This document shows, in pieces, positions 51,192-60,359 of a stretch of 64,000 nt of DNA. The position numbers and the translations under genes were made by a program. Position 1 is the stretch's first letter. Each line of letters begins with the position of its first letter. This DNA is from Arthrobacter rhombi (GTDB lineage: Bacteria; Actinomycetota; Actinomycetes; Actinomycetales; Micrococcaceae). The DNA is taken from the NCBI RefSeq assembly GCF_900163545.1, contig NZ_FUHW01000020.1, positions 1 through 64,000 of the forward strand. The letters run 5' to 3'. The notes under the pieces were generated by a model that saw only the letters and a program-made list of their open reading frames with translations, was not told where the DNA came from and did no database searches.

Positions 51192-52412
51192 CTAGTCCTT
51201 CAGATAACCGTTGGGGTTCAGCACGTACTTCGTCGCTGCCCCGGCATCAAACTCCGCGTAGCCACGCGGGGCATCCTCGAGTCCGATGGGCTGTGCGTTC
51301 ACGGCGTCGGCGATATGGATGCGGTCGTGCAGGATCGCCATCATCAGTCCCCGGTTGTATTTCATGACGGGACACTGTCCCGTGGTGAAGGACAGCGACT
51401 TGGCCCACCCCGTGCCCAGGGAGAGGGACAGCGAACCCTTCTGCGACGCCTCGTCGGCGGCGCCCGGGTCACCGGTGACGTACAGTCCGGGAATGCCGAG
51501 CGAACCGCCGGCCGCCGTGACGTCCATCAGTGAGTTCAGCACGGTGGCGGGAGCTTCCGCGGCCTCCTTGCCGCCGCCGTGCCCGCGGGCCTCAAAACCG
51601 ACGGCGTCGATGGCACAGTCGACTTCGGGGACGCCCAGCAGCTGCTCGATTTGATCGCCCGGATCGCCATCCCCGACGTTGATGGTTTCGCAGCCGAAGG
51701 ACCGCGCCTGAGCCAGCCGCTCGTCGTTCATATCCGCGACGATGACCACGGCGGCGCCGAGCAAACGCGCACTGGCGGCAGCTGCCAGACCCACAGGACC
51801 CGCCCCGGCGACGTAGACACTGGAGCCGACGCCTACCCCCGCGGTGACGGCGCCGTGGTAGCCGGTGGGCAGGATGTCGGAGAGCATGGTCAGGTCCATC
51901 ATCTTCTCCAGCGCCTGCTCCCGATCCGGGAACTTCAGCAGATTCCAATCGGCGTAGGGGACCAGGACGAACTCGGCCTGACCGCCGACCCAGCCACCCA
52001 TGTCCACATAGCCGTAGGCGCTGCCAGGGCGATCGGGGTTCACGTTCAGGCAGATCCCGGTCTTGCGTTCCTTGCAGTTGCGGCAGCGGCCGCAGGAGAT
52101 GTTGAACGGGACCGAGCAGATGTCCCCGACGTTGATGAACTCCACATCCGGGCCGACCTCGACGACCTCCCCGGTGATTTCGTGACCGAGGACCAAATTG
52201 ATCGGTGCTGTCGTCCTGCCGCGGACCATGTGCTGGTCCGAGCCGCAGATGTTGGTGGCGACGGTGCGCAGGATGACTCCGTGCGGGACCTTCCGCCCGA
52301 CGTTGTCCGGGTGGACCCCCGGACCGTCCTGGAGTTCGAAGGTGGGGTAGGCGGTGTCGATGACCTCGACCTTGCCGGTTCCCTTATAGGCGACGGCTCT
52401 ATTTTCAGACAT
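51192..52412 (-). CDS. fdhA: Glutathione-independent formaldehyde dehydrogenase
   Basis: A 406-residue zinc- and NAD-dependent medium-chain dehydrogenase like Pseudomonas putida formaldehyde dismutase/dehydrogenase. Catalytic zinc: NICGSDQHMVRGRT (Cys near 56) and GHEITGEVVEVG; structural-zinc Cys in ISCGRCRNCKERKTGIC. The insertion DMGGWVGGQAEFVLVPYADW and ILPTGYHGAVTAGVGVGSSV before the Rossmann AGAGPVGLAAAASA are diagnostic. Oxidises formaldehyde without glutathione. It sits downstream of glpK and may be co-transcribed with it (118-base gap), though a palindrome over its ribosome site hints at separate control. Confidence 0.91.
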   Translation of the reverse strand: MSENRAVAYKGTGKVEVIDTAYPTFELQDGPGVHPDNVGRKVPHGVILRTVATNICGSDQHMVRGRTTAPINLVLGHEITGEVVEVGPDVEFINVGDICSVPFNISCGRCRNCKERKTGICLNVNPDRPGSAYGYVDMGGWVGGQAEFVLVPYADWNLLKFPDREQALEKMMDLTMLSDILPTGYHGAVTAGVGVGSSVYVAGAGPVGLAAAASARLLGAAVVIVADMNDERLAQARSFGCETINVGDGDPGDQIEQLLGVPEVDCAIDAVGFEARGHGGGKEAAEAPATVLNSLMDVTAAGGSLGIPGLYVTGDPGAADEASQKGSLSLSLGTGWAKSLSFTTGQCPVMKYNRGLMMAILHDRIHIADAVNAQPIGLEDAPRGYAEFDAGAATKYVLNPNGYLKD

Positions 52413-52530
52413 GTGTTTTCGATCCTTCCGGAAGGGTTTTCAAGTGGTTCCCAGCGTGGTTTGGCCCGTGCAAGCGAACGATCACTTCCTTCCGGTGGGG
52501 GTGGCCTTTGAAGCTCTGGCCGACAGTGCT

Positions 52531-54048
52531 TTAGACGACGTCGTCGTCGACCCAGTCCAGCGTCTTGGTCACGGCCTTCTTCCATAGCCGGTACTGCCGG
52601 TCTCGTTCCTTGGAGTCCATGGCGGGGCTCCAGCGCTTGCCTTCGCGCCAGTTCGCTGTGACGTCCTCCTCGCCGTTCCAGAAGCCGACGGCGATGCCGG
52701 CAGCGTAGGCAGCGCCCAGCGCAGTGGTTTCGGCGACCTCGGGACGCACGACGTCGACGTTCAGGATGTCGGCCTGGAACTGCATGAGCAGTTCGTTGGC
52801 GACCATGCCGCCGTCAACCCGAAGTTCGGTCAGGTCGACGCCGGAATCGGCGTTCATCGCATCAAGCACCTCGAGGGTCTGGAACGCCGTCGCCTCCAGG
52901 GCGGCGCGCGCGATGTGGTTTTTATTCACGAAGCGCGTCAGGCCCACCAACGCGCCACGGGCGTCAGCGCGCCAGTGCGGGGCGAACAGGCCCGAAAAAG
53001 CCGGGACGAAGTAGGCGCCTCCGTTGTTGTCGACCTTATTGGCGTAGTACTCGATGTCCGCGGCATCTTCGAACAGGCCCAGATTGTCGCGCAGCCACTG
53101 CACCAGCGAGCCCGTGACGGCGATAGAGCCCTCGAGGGCATAGACCTGTGGGGCGTCGCCGATCTTGTAGCAGACGGTGGTCAGCAGTCCGTTCTTGCTG
53201 GCCACCGGTTCGGTGCCGGTGTTCAGCAGCATGAAGTTGCCGGTGCCGTAGGTGTTCTTCGCGGAGCCTTTTTGGAAGCAGGCCTGGCCGAAGGTGGCCG
53301 CCTGCTGGTCGCCGAGGATTCCGGCGATCGGCACGTCGGGGACCATGCCGCGTTTGCGGCCGTGCCCGTAGACCTCGGAGGAGGACCGGATGTCGGGCAG
53401 CATGGAGAGGGGCACGCCCATGTCGGCGGCGATGTCCTCGTTCCACGTCAGCGAATCGATGTTCATGAGCATGGTGCGCGAGGCGTTGGTGACGTCGGTG
53501 ACGTGGACGCCGCCATCGGTTCCGCCGGTCATGTTCCACAGCACCCAGGTGTCGGTGTTGCCGAACAGCAGGTCCCCGCGGTCGGCAGCCTCCCGGGCGC
53601 CGTCGACGTTGTCGAGGATCCATTTGATCTTCGGGCCGGAGAAATAGGTGGCCAGCGGCAGCCCCACGCGTGACTTGTACTTCTCCGCGCCTTCGCTGCC
53701 GCCGAGTTCCTCAGCGATCTTTTGGGTGCGGGTGTCCTGCCAGACGATCGCGTTATAGACGGGCTTTCCGGTGTTCTTGTCCCAGACCACAGTGGTTTCG
53801 CGCTGGTTGGTGATGCCGACGGCGGCGAGGTCCTGGTGGGAGATGTTGCCGCGGGTCAGGGCCTGACCGACTGCTTCGCGGACGTTGTCCCAAATTTGCT
53901 CCGGGTTGTGTTCAACCCAGCCGGCACGCGGGAAGATCTGGTCGTGCTCAAGCTGGCCGACGGAATGGATGGTCCCCTCATGTGTGAAGACGATGGCCCG
54001 CGAGCTGGTGGTGCCTTGATCGATCGCGAGAACGTACTGGGTGCTCAT
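52531..54048 (-). CDS. glpK: Glycerol kinase
   Basis: A 505-residue FGGY-family kinase, close to the usual 500. [16 protein letters not shown] starts at residue 9, [33 protein letters not shown] and [11 protein letters not shown] are all diagnostic of GlpK, as is [19 protein letters not shown]. It makes glycerol 3-phosphate in the cytosol for GlpD. ATG 54048 has an AAGGAA site. The space upstream, where glpF is expected, holds only a glpF remnant. Confidence 0.95.
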   Translation of the reverse strand: MSTQYVLAIDQGTTSSRAIVFTHEGTIHSVGQLEHDQIFPRAGWVEHNPEQIWDNVREAVGQALTRGNISHQDLAAVGITNQRETTVVWDKNTGKPVYNAIVWQDTRTQKIAEELGGSEGAEKYKSRVGLPLATYFSGPKIKWILDNVDGAREAADRGDLLFGNTDTWVLWNMTGGTDGGVHVTDVTNASRTMLMNIDSLTWNEDIAADMGVPLSMLPDIRSSSEVYGHGRKRGMVPDVPIAGILGDQQAATFGQACFQKGSAKNTYGTGNFMLLNTGTEPVASKNGLLTTVCYKIGDAPQVYALEGSIAVTGSLVQWLRDNLGLFEDAADIEYYANKVDNNGGAYFVPAFSGLFAPHWRADARGALVGLTRFVNKNHIARAALEATAFQTLEVLDAMNADSGVDLTELRVDGGMVANELLMQFQADILNVDVVRPEVAETTALGAAYAAGIAVGFWNGEEDVTANWREGKRWSPAMDSKERDRQYRLWKKAVTKTLDWVDDDVV

Positions 54049-54088
54049 AGCTGTTCCTTGTCTTGGTGGAAGTGGAAGTTGTGGGCTG

Positions 54089-54148
54089 GATCAGGATCGC
54101 CGTGCCAAGAACCTCCGAAGGGAAAGCCCACCCGGGGGTGTCGTCCAT
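54089..54148 (-). pseudogene. glpF: 5' stub of glpF (glycerol facilitator), rest deleted
   Basis: From an ATG at 54148, preceded by a strong AAAGGA ribosome site, the first 20 codons read [20 protein letters not shown]. The [10 protein letters not shown] part matches the first membrane helix of GlpF/aquaporin proteins (E. coli AEFLGTGLLI), at the right distance from the start. Immediately after, the sequence turns into the glpK leader, and the frame ends within glpK. About 700 bases of glpF are therefore missing. The position between glpD and glpK is exactly where glpF belongs. The intergenic stretch 54149-54260 shows no other feature. Confidence 0.75.
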
Positions 54149-54260
54149 GATTTCCTTTCAGTACCGGATCCGTTGGTCCGTTTTGTCCGGTGGCCAAGAC
54201 CCCGGCGTTTCGTTGGTTTCGTTTCCTGCATCCCTGACGGAACGGGCCGCCGTTCAATGA

Positions 54261-56078
54261 CTAGGTGCCGGCGGGGCCCGCACTGCCTGCCGAATCCGCC
54301 GGGGAACCCGGTTTGAGTCCGGCGTCGGGCCGCTGCCCCAGCTTGGCCAGGGGGGCGACGTCGTCGGCGCCCAACCGCGTCGTCTCGGCGCCTTCGTCGT
54401 CAGGCTCCTTCTCGGCTGCTTCCTCTGCCCGGGCACGGGACCTGTACGAGTCCATCTCCTGCTCGCGAGTGTCCTCGTCCCAGCCCAGCACGCCAGCCAT
54501 CAACGTCGAGATCTCGTCCAAGGCCGCCAGGCCTCGGTCGGCGATCTCATAGTTCAACCGGGTGCGATGGAGCAGGACATCCTCCAGATGCAGTGCGCCC
54601 TCATGGCTGGCGGCATAGACGATTTCGGCTCGCAGATAGGCGGGGGCGTATTCCAGCGCTTGCGCCAGGGTCCCGTCTTCCGAGCAGAGCTCGACGATGT
54701 CGGAAATGAGCGAACCATACCGGTGCAGCAGGTGGTCCACGATGGACTCGGACCAGCTGAAGGTCTTGGCGTAGCTCCGACTCCAGTTTCTCTGGACGTC
54801 AAGGTTGACCGCACCAAGCAAGGGGACGTTGCTGGTGACCGAGGGGTTGCTCTCCGCCCGGGAACCGAGCGCGAAGTCCACGGCATCCTCGGCCATGATG
54901 CGGTAGGTCGTCAGCTTTCCCCCGGCGATGACGGTCAGACCGGGAACCGGGGAGGCGGTGGTGTGTTCACGCGAGACCTTGGCAGAACCGGTTCCTTCCT
55001 TGGTGCCCGGTTGCAGCAGGGGACGCAGGCCAGCCCAGGTTCCAATGATGTCCTCGCGGGTGAGGGGCCGGGCAAGAACCTCGTTGGCGTGTTCCAGGAT
55101 GTAGTCGATATCGGCAGAGGTGGCGACCGGGTGCTGGAGTTCCTGATGCCACGGGGTGTCCGTGGTGCCGATGACCCAGTAGCGGGACCAGGGGATAACA
55201 AACAGCACGCTCGTTTCGGTCTGCAGGATCAGCCCGACTTCACCCTTGATGCGTTCGCGGGGCACGACGATATGCACGCCTTTGGAAGCCAGGACCTTCA
55301 GGCCTCCGGTTCCGCCCGCCAGCGCCTCGGTCTCCTCTGTCCATACGCCGGTGGCGTTGATGACGTTGCGGGCGTGGACGCGCAGCTCCTCACCGGTTTC
55401 CAGATCGCGCAGCAACGCGCCGTCGACGCGCCCGGTTCCGTCACGGGTGAGGCCGATGACCTGTGTCCGACTGGTGGCATGGGCGCCGTGCGAAGCGGCG
55501 GTCCGGATGAGGGTGGAGACCAGCCTCGCGTCGTCCACTGAGGCATCCCAGTAGCGCAGGGCGCCCACGGCGGCATCGTGGCGCAGATCGGGAAAGAGTT
55601 TGTTCATGCCTCGTCGGCTGAGGTGCTGGTGGAGTGGCAGCGGGCGCTTTCCGGGAGTGATGCTGGCCAGGGTGTCGTAAAGGGCGATGCCTGCTCCGAC
55701 GAAGACGCGTTCCCAAATCCGGTGTTCTAGCGGGTAGAGGAAGGAAACTGGACGCACCAAGTGGGGCGCGAGCTTGGAGATCAGCTGGTCACGTTCGGTG
55801 AGCGCCTCATGGACCAGGTGGAAGTCGAGCATCTGCAGGTAGCGCAAGCCACCGTGAACCAGTTTGCTAGAACGACTTGAAGTCCCCGACGCCCAATCTT
55901 GGGCCTCGACAACAGCCGTCGTCAGCCCCCGCGTCACGGCATCAAGAGCTGTCCCGGCCCCCGTCACACCGCCGCCGATCACCAGGATATCCAGGGGTGT
56001 GTTTGCCGTTGAGGCACGCATGGCCTCCAAGGCGTTGGTCCGCGACTGTGGGGTCAGTCGGGAGACGGGAGAGATCAT
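54261..56078 (-). CDS. glpD: Glycerol-3-phosphate dehydrogenase (FAD)
   Basis: A 605-residue FAD-dependent dehydrogenase that oxidises glycerol 3-phosphate to dihydroxyacetone phosphate at the membrane. FAD motif VIGGGVTGAGTALDAVTRGL (about 32-51), SGTSSRSSKLVHGGLRYLQM (68-87), VINATGVWTEE, HIVVPRERI and TYRIMAEDAVDFAL are all in place. Actinobacterial length. The C-terminal 80 residues are a charged low-complexity tail (EEAAEKEPDDEGAETT; Gly/Ala/Ser/Pro end). ATG 56078 is chosen for its GGAAAGG site; the longer frame adds non-conserved residues. Confidence 0.94.
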   Translation of the reverse strand: MISPVSRLTPQSRTNALEAMRASTANTPLDILVIGGGVTGAGTALDAVTRGLTTAVVEAQDWASGTSSRSSKLVHGGLRYLQMLDFHLVHEALTERDQLISKLAPHLVRPVSFLYPLEHRIWERVFVGAGIALYDTLASITPGKRPLPLHQHLSRRGMNKLFPDLRHDAAVGALRYWDASVDDARLVSTLIRTAASHGAHATSRTQVIGLTRDGTGRVDGALLRDLETGEELRVHARNVINATGVWTEETEALAGGTGGLKVLASKGVHIVVPRERIKGEVGLILQTETSVLFVIPWSRYWVIGTTDTPWHQELQHPVATSADIDYILEHANEVLARPLTREDIIGTWAGLRPLLQPGTKEGTGSAKVSREHTTASPVPGLTVIAGGKLTTYRIMAEDAVDFALGSRAESNPSVTSNVPLLGAVNLDVQRNWSRSYAKTFSWSESIVDHLLHRYGSLISDIVELCSEDGTLAQALEYAPAYLRAEIVYAASHEGALHLEDVLLHRTRLNYEIADRGLAALDEISTLMAGVLGWDEDTREQEMDSYRSRARAEEAAEKEPDDEGAETTRLGADDVAPLAKLGQRPDAGLKPGSPADSAGSAGPAGT

Positions 56079-56499
56079 TGCTGCCTTTCCTTCAAAGCTT
56101 ATGTGTGAAGCGTCACACCAATAGCGGATTGGCACAAGAGGGGATCTGTTTTAACCGACTCTGACAAGAGGTTTCATGGATGCCCGGGCGCGTCGGACAG
56201 GAATGGAGTTCGGGATGGGAGGGCCTGGAGGTTTCATGACGATCGCGATCCATCGCTCGGCAGGTGACTGCGGGCAGGGTAGCAAAACACGATTTTTCCG
56301 ACCCACGAATTTTCGGTTTAGGGCCCCCGCGCCAACCGGGTAAGCGACGGTGAATCCTAGTCACGAGTCGATAACGGGAAGCTGTTATTCGGCCGGAAAG
56401 TCCCCCCGCTCGAAAATACGCGGCTACGGTGGGGCAGGACGAGGCAGCTTCCGGGCCGCGTCGGAAGTCATTCGCAACCATGGTGAAGAGGGTCAGAAC
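56079..56499. other. Divergent intergenic region glpD/opu
   Basis: A 421-base gap with no credible gene. It holds a perfect dyad near glpD (separate entry), the 11-base direct repeat GAGGTTTCATG at 56168-56178 and 56228-56238, exactly 60 bp apart, and relatively AT-rich patches at 56282-56320 and near 56400 that may contain the opu promoter. No consensus promoter assigned with confidence. Confidence 0.5.
56103..56118. promoter_or_regulatory. Operator candidate upstream of glpD
   Basis: GTGTGA-AGCG-TCACAC is a perfect 6-bp-arm inverted repeat 24 bases before the glpD start. It resembles Crp/GlxR half-sites (TGTGA/TCACA) but with a 4-base rather than 6-base centre, so a GlpR-type or other repressor is equally possible. 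Confidence 0.5.
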
Positions 56500-57141
56500 G
56501 TGTGGGAATTCATTGGCGATAGATACCGCCAAATACTCTATGACTCCTGGCAGCACTTCAGCCTGGTGGTCCAGTGCCTGATTCTGGCGAGCATCATCGC
56601 CGTCGTCCTGGCTGCCTTGGTCTACCGCAGCAAGGCAGCCAGCGGTGTCGCCAACAGCGTTTCCGCCATCGGCCTGACCATTCCGTCGTTTGCCATGATC
56701 GGCCTGCTCATCGCCCCCATGGGATTCGGCGTCCCGCCCGCGGTCGTGGTCGTGACCTTCTTCGCTGCCCTACCGATCCTGCGCAACTCGGTGGTCGGCC
56801 TGGCCGGCATCCCGCCGTCCGTCGTTGAATCAGCGCGGGGGATCGGCATGAGCCGTTTCCGCACCCTGGCCACCGTGGAGATCCCGATGGCCTGGCCCGT
56901 CATCCTGGCCGGCGTGCGCGTCTCGGCACAGATGGTCATGGGCATCGCGGCCATCGCCGCCTACTCCCTGGGCCCGGGCCTGGGCGGTTTCATCTTTTCC
57001 GGTCTGTCCCGACTCGGGGGCGCCAACGCGCTCGAATCGGTCGTCGTCGGCGTCGTCGGCGTCATCCTGTTGGCCCTCATCCTCGACCTATTGCTTGTTG
57101 GCATTGGTCGGCTCACCACACCGCGAGGTATCCGTGTCTGA
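56500..57141 (+). CDS. Osmoprotectant ABC transporter permease (OpuCB/ProW-like)
   Basis: A 213-residue permease, single BPD-transport domain, with five or six segments: LVVQCLILASIIAVVLAALV, SAIGLTIPSFAMIGLLIAPM and the EAA loop ESARGIGMSRFRTLATVEIP. It is the first gene of a four-gene unit for glycine betaine/choline/carnitine import. The start is GTG 56500 with an AAGAGGG site; the open frame upstream is part of the intergenic region. Confidence 0.9.
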   Translation: MWEFIGDRYRQILYDSWQHFSLVVQCLILASIIAVVLAALVYRSKAASGVANSVSAIGLTIPSFAMIGLLIAPMGFGVPPAVVVVTFFAALPILRNSVVGLAGIPPSVVESARGIGMSRFRTLATVEIPMAWPVILAGVRVSAQMVMGIAAIAAYSLGPGLGGFIFSGLSRLGGANALESVVVGVVGVILLALILDLLLVGIGRLTTPRGIRV

Positions 57142-58447
57142 TTTGAAACCCACCACCGAGGGCCCCGGCGACGGGGTCACCGGCGCAGCCATCCTGCTCA
57201 AGGAAGTCACCAAACGCTTTCCCGGCCAAGCCACACCGGCCGTGGGCGGCCTGACCCTGGAGATTCCTGCCGGATCGATCGTCATGTTCGTCGGTCCCTC
57301 GGGTTGCGGCAAGACCACGACCCTGAAGATGATCAACCGGCTCATCGAACCCAGCGGCGGCGGCATCGTCATCAACGACGAGGACGTCACGGCGATGAAC
57401 GGGGACAAGCTGCGTCGACAGATTGGCTATGTCATCCAGGCTGGCGGCCTCTTCCCGCATATGACGGTGGCCACCAATATCGGCTTGGTGCCCAAGATGC
57501 TGGGCTGGAATAAACAGCGCATCGCCGACCGGGTGGACGAACTGCTGGAACTGGTCTCCCTGGATCCGGAGATCTACCGTGACCGCTACCCCAAGGAGCT
57601 TTCCGGTGGGCAGCAGCAGCGGATCGGCGTGGCCCGGGCCTTGGCCGCGGACCCTCCCATCCTCTTGATGGACGAGCCCTTCGGCGCCGTGGACCCGATC
57701 ACCCGGCAGCGACTGCAGGACGAACTGATCAACATCCAGTCCGAACTGCAGAAGACCATTGTTTGCGTCACCCATGACTTCGACGAGGCGGTGAAACTCG
57801 GGGACTGGATCGCCGTGTTCAACGAGGGCGCACAACTCGTCCAATATGACTCCCCGGAGCGTATTCTGGCCAACCCGGCCAACGAATTCGTGGAGAACTT
57901 CATCGGCAGCGGCGCCGGACTCAAGCAGCTGACGCTCAACCGCGTCCGTGACGTCACGCTGAAGGAGGCCATCACCGCCTCTCCCGGCGATGCCACCACG
58001 GACGTCCTCTCGCGGCTGCAGGGCGCAGGCCTGGACAACGCCGTCGTCGTCGATCGGCGCAACCGGCCCATCCAATGGCTTTCGCGCCGCCAACTCTCCC
58101 GGATGGACGTGGTCTCCGATGCCGTCGATACGGATCTGGCGCTGGTCAGCGACCTGTCCACGCTCAACGACGCCCTGGACGCGATGCTGGTAGCCAGTAC
58201 CAGCGCGGCCTTGGTCACCGGTCGGCGCGACGTCTTCAAGGGGATGGTCACCGTCGACACGGTGATGGATTCCATCCATGCGGCGCAGCAATCGGCCCGG
58301 AATGACGCCGATTCGCCGGTGGGGCTGAACAGCGGCGCCATCCCGACCACATCGGTGGACGCAGCGGTTGCTGCGTCCGGACGGGGCAACGGGTCGCGGA
58401 TGGACGACGAGGCGCCCGGTGAGCCTCAGGATGGTGACCGGCCATGA
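57134..58447 (+). CDS. Osmoprotectant ABC transporter ATPase (OpuCA/ProV-like)
   Basis: A 437-residue ATPase. ABC domain: Walker A GPSGCGKTTT, signature LSGGQQQRIGVARAL, Walker B ILLMDEPFGAVDP. After about residue 265 a CBS-like region follows (VRDVTLKEAITASPGDATTD; DNAVVVDRRNRPIQWLSRRQ; ALVTGRRDVFKGMVTVDTVM), which in OpuA-type ATPases senses ionic strength or cyclic-di-AMP. A Ser/Asn-rich tail ends the protein. GTG 57134 overlaps the permease stop by eight bases; the stop overlaps the next ATG. Confidence 0.91.
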   Translation: MSDLKPTTEGPGDGVTGAAILLKEVTKRFPGQATPAVGGLTLEIPAGSIVMFVGPSGCGKTTTLKMINRLIEPSGGGIVINDEDVTAMNGDKLRRQIGYVIQAGGLFPHMTVATNIGLVPKMLGWNKQRIADRVDELLELVSLDPEIYRDRYPKELSGGQQQRIGVARALAADPPILLMDEPFGAVDPITRQRLQDELINIQSELQKTIVCVTHDFDEAVKLGDWIAVFNEGAQLVQYDSPERILANPANEFVENFIGSGAGLKQLTLNRVRDVTLKEAITASPGDATTDVLSRLQGAGLDNAVVVDRRNRPIQWLSRRQLSRMDVVSDAVDTDLALVSDLSTLNDALDAMLVASTSAALVTGRRDVFKGMVTVDTVMDSIHAAQQSARNDADSPVGLNSGAIPTTSVDAAVAASGRGNGSRMDDEAPGEPQDGDRP

Positions 58448-59235
58448 GTTCCATCGAGACCACCACGGGCGCGGGCGTCGGCGCCGTCGGCGAGGCGTCC
58501 CGGGCGGTGGACGGAGGCTCGGCCAAGGCGCTTTGGTGGCAGCTGGGCGGCATCGCCATCGCCTTCTTGCTGCTCATCGGATGGCTGGGACTGAGCGATT
58601 TGAGCTCGACGGAAAAGGCGACCCTCGATCCAGGCGAGCTGTGGGGGTACACCCTCGAGCACCTCAAACTCACCGTCGTGGCGGCCGTCATCGTGCTGGT
58701 CATCGCCCTCCCGCTGGGTGTGCTGCTCACCCGGGGGCCGTTGCGCAAATTCAGCGGACCGGTGATGGCGGTGGCCAACATCGGTCAGGCGGCACCGGCC
58801 ATCGGTCTCGTCGTGCTGCTGGCCTTCTGGCTGGGATTCGGCTTCAACGCTGCCGTGGTCTCATTGGTCGCCTACGCGATCCTTCCGGTGCTGCGCAACA
58901 CGATGGTCGGACTCAGTCAGGTCGACGAGCGACTCATCGAGGCAGGACGCGGCATGGGCATGAGCTCCAGTGCCGTGCTGTTCAAGGTGGAACTGCCGTT
59001 GGCCGTGCCGGTGATGCTCGCCGGCATTCGCACCGCACTGGTCCTCCTGGTCGGGACCGCGACGCTGGCCGCCTTCATCAACGGTGGCGGACTGGGGATC
59101 CTGATCGTCACCGGTGTCAACCTCAACCTCAGCACCGTGCTGGTGGCCGGCTCGCTGCTGGTGGCACTGCTGGCGCTGGTCATTGACTGGCTGGGACGGC
59201 TCGTCGAGCATGTTGCCCGCCCGAAGGGACTCTAG
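58444..59235 (+). CDS. Osmoprotectant ABC transporter permease (OpuCD-like)
   Basis: A 263-residue second permease: a cytoplasmic start, membrane segment WWQLGGIAIAFLLLIGWLGL, then LTVVAAVIVLVIALPLGVLL, VMAVANIGQAAPAIGLVVLL and EAA loop EAGRGMGMSSSAVLFKVELP. It makes the translocation pore with the first permease. ATG overlaps the ATPase stop (ATGA) and its own stop is two bases before the next start. Confidence 0.9.
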   Translation: MSSIETTTGAGVGAVGEASRAVDGGSAKALWWQLGGIAIAFLLLIGWLGLSDLSSTEKATLDPGELWGYTLEHLKLTVVAAVIVLVIALPLGVLLTRGPLRKFSGPVMAVANIGQAAPAIGLVVLLAFWLGFGFNAAVVSLVAYAILPVLRNTMVGLSQVDERLIEAGRGMGMSSSAVLFKVELPLAVPVMLAGIRTALVLLVGTATLAAFINGGGLGILIVTGVNLNLSTVLVAGSLLVALLALVIDWLGRLVEHVARPKGL

Positions 59236-59237
59236 AA

Positions 59238-60269
59238 ATGGCTGTTCATTCCCCTTCCCCGGGTCCGCGGCGCCCCGCGGCCAGGCGGCGCGTCCATATG
59301 GCCGCCGCCGCCCTCGCCGTGGGTTCCCTGCTGGCCGGTTGCGGGCTGCAACCGGCGGCGTCCTACGTCCCCAAAGCCGAGCCGGGAATCATCAAACCGG
59401 CCGAGGGGCTGCCCGACGATGCGTCGCTGGTGGTGACCGCGAAGAACTATACCGAGGCGCTGACGCTGGGCAAGATGGCCGTCCTGGCCGCCACCGCGGC
59501 GGGGTTCAAGGTCACCGACCTGTCCAATGTCCCGGGCAGCCAGCCGTTCCGTGATCTTCTGGTCTCCGGAAAGGCCGATATGGGCTGGGACTACACCGGC
59601 ACCGGATGGATCATCTATATGGGCCACGAGGAGGGCATTCCCGATAAGGGGAAGCAGTGGCAGGCGGTCCATGACGAGGACCTGGGTAACGGACTGACCT
59701 GGGGCGAGCCCTCACCCGAGAACAACACCTACTCGTTCGCGGTGCGCAAGGACGCGGTGAAGAAGCTCGGCGGGATCAGCAAGATGTCCCAGATCGCCAA
59801 GCTGCCGGTGAAGGACCGTACGTTCTGCGTGGAGTCCGAGTTCAATTCGCGGTCCGACGGCTTCAACCCGTGGCTGAAGGCCTACGGGATGAAGCGTGGG
59901 GCCGCCAACGGGGTGCCCGATGACAACATCGGCATCTACGACACCGGAGCCGTCTACTCGGCCACCGCCAACGGGGATTGCAACTTCGGCGAGGTCTTCA
60001 CGACCGACGGGCGAATCGACGCGTTGGACCTGGTGGTCTTGGAGGACGACCGCAAGTTCTTCCCGGCCTACAACCTCGCCCCGGTCATCAGCACCGAGAC
60101 CCTCGAGGAATACCCGCAGCTGGCGGACGTCTTCGAGGAGGTCTCCTCCCGGCTCAATGACGAGGTCATGCGTGGGCTGAACCTCAAGGTCGACGTCAAC
60201 GGCGAGGAACCTGCAGATGTGGCCTACGACTGGATGGTCTCGGAAGGACTGATCACCGAACCTCAGTAG
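59238..60269 (+). CDS. Glycine betaine/osmoprotectant-binding lipoprotein (OpuCC-like)
   Basis: A 343-residue OpuAC-family binding protein: Arg-rich start, hydrophobic segment and lipobox LLAGC with Cys about 35. KNYTEALTLGKMAVLA carries the NYTE ligand motif, ADMGWDYTGTGWIIYM the aromatic residues of the quaternary-ammonium cage, and CVESEFNSRSDGFNPWLKAY the second lobe. Solute likely glycine betaine, choline or carnitine. The two-base gap after the permease indicates coupling. Last gene of the opu unit. Confidence 0.92.
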   Translation: MAVHSPSPGPRRPAARRRVHMAAAALAVGSLLAGCGLQPAASYVPKAEPGIIKPAEGLPDDASLVVTAKNYTEALTLGKMAVLAATAAGFKVTDLSNVPGSQPFRDLLVSGKADMGWDYTGTGWIIYMGHEEGIPDKGKQWQAVHDEDLGNGLTWGEPSPENNTYSFAVRKDAVKKLGGISKMSQIAKLPVKDRTFCVESEFNSRSDGFNPWLKAYGMKRGAANGVPDDNIGIYDTGAVYSATANGDCNFGEVFTTDGRIDALDLVVLEDDRKFFPAYNLAPVISTETLEEYPQLADVFEEVSSRLNDEVMRGLNLKVDVNGEEPADVAYDWMVSEGLITEPQ

Positions 60270-60359
60270 CCCTGTTTCGGCCGCCGGGCAAGCTCGGCAG
60301 CGACCGTGGGATGAGGACTAGGGTGGGTGGACCAAACTCTCGAGTGCAAGGAGCGAACC

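Noticed and set aside
52424..52435. Palindrome CCTTCCGGAAGG over the fdhA ribosome site as a riboregulator
   Set aside because: No loop is available for a stable hairpin and such palindromes often arise around GGAAGG ribosome sites; kept only as a minor note.
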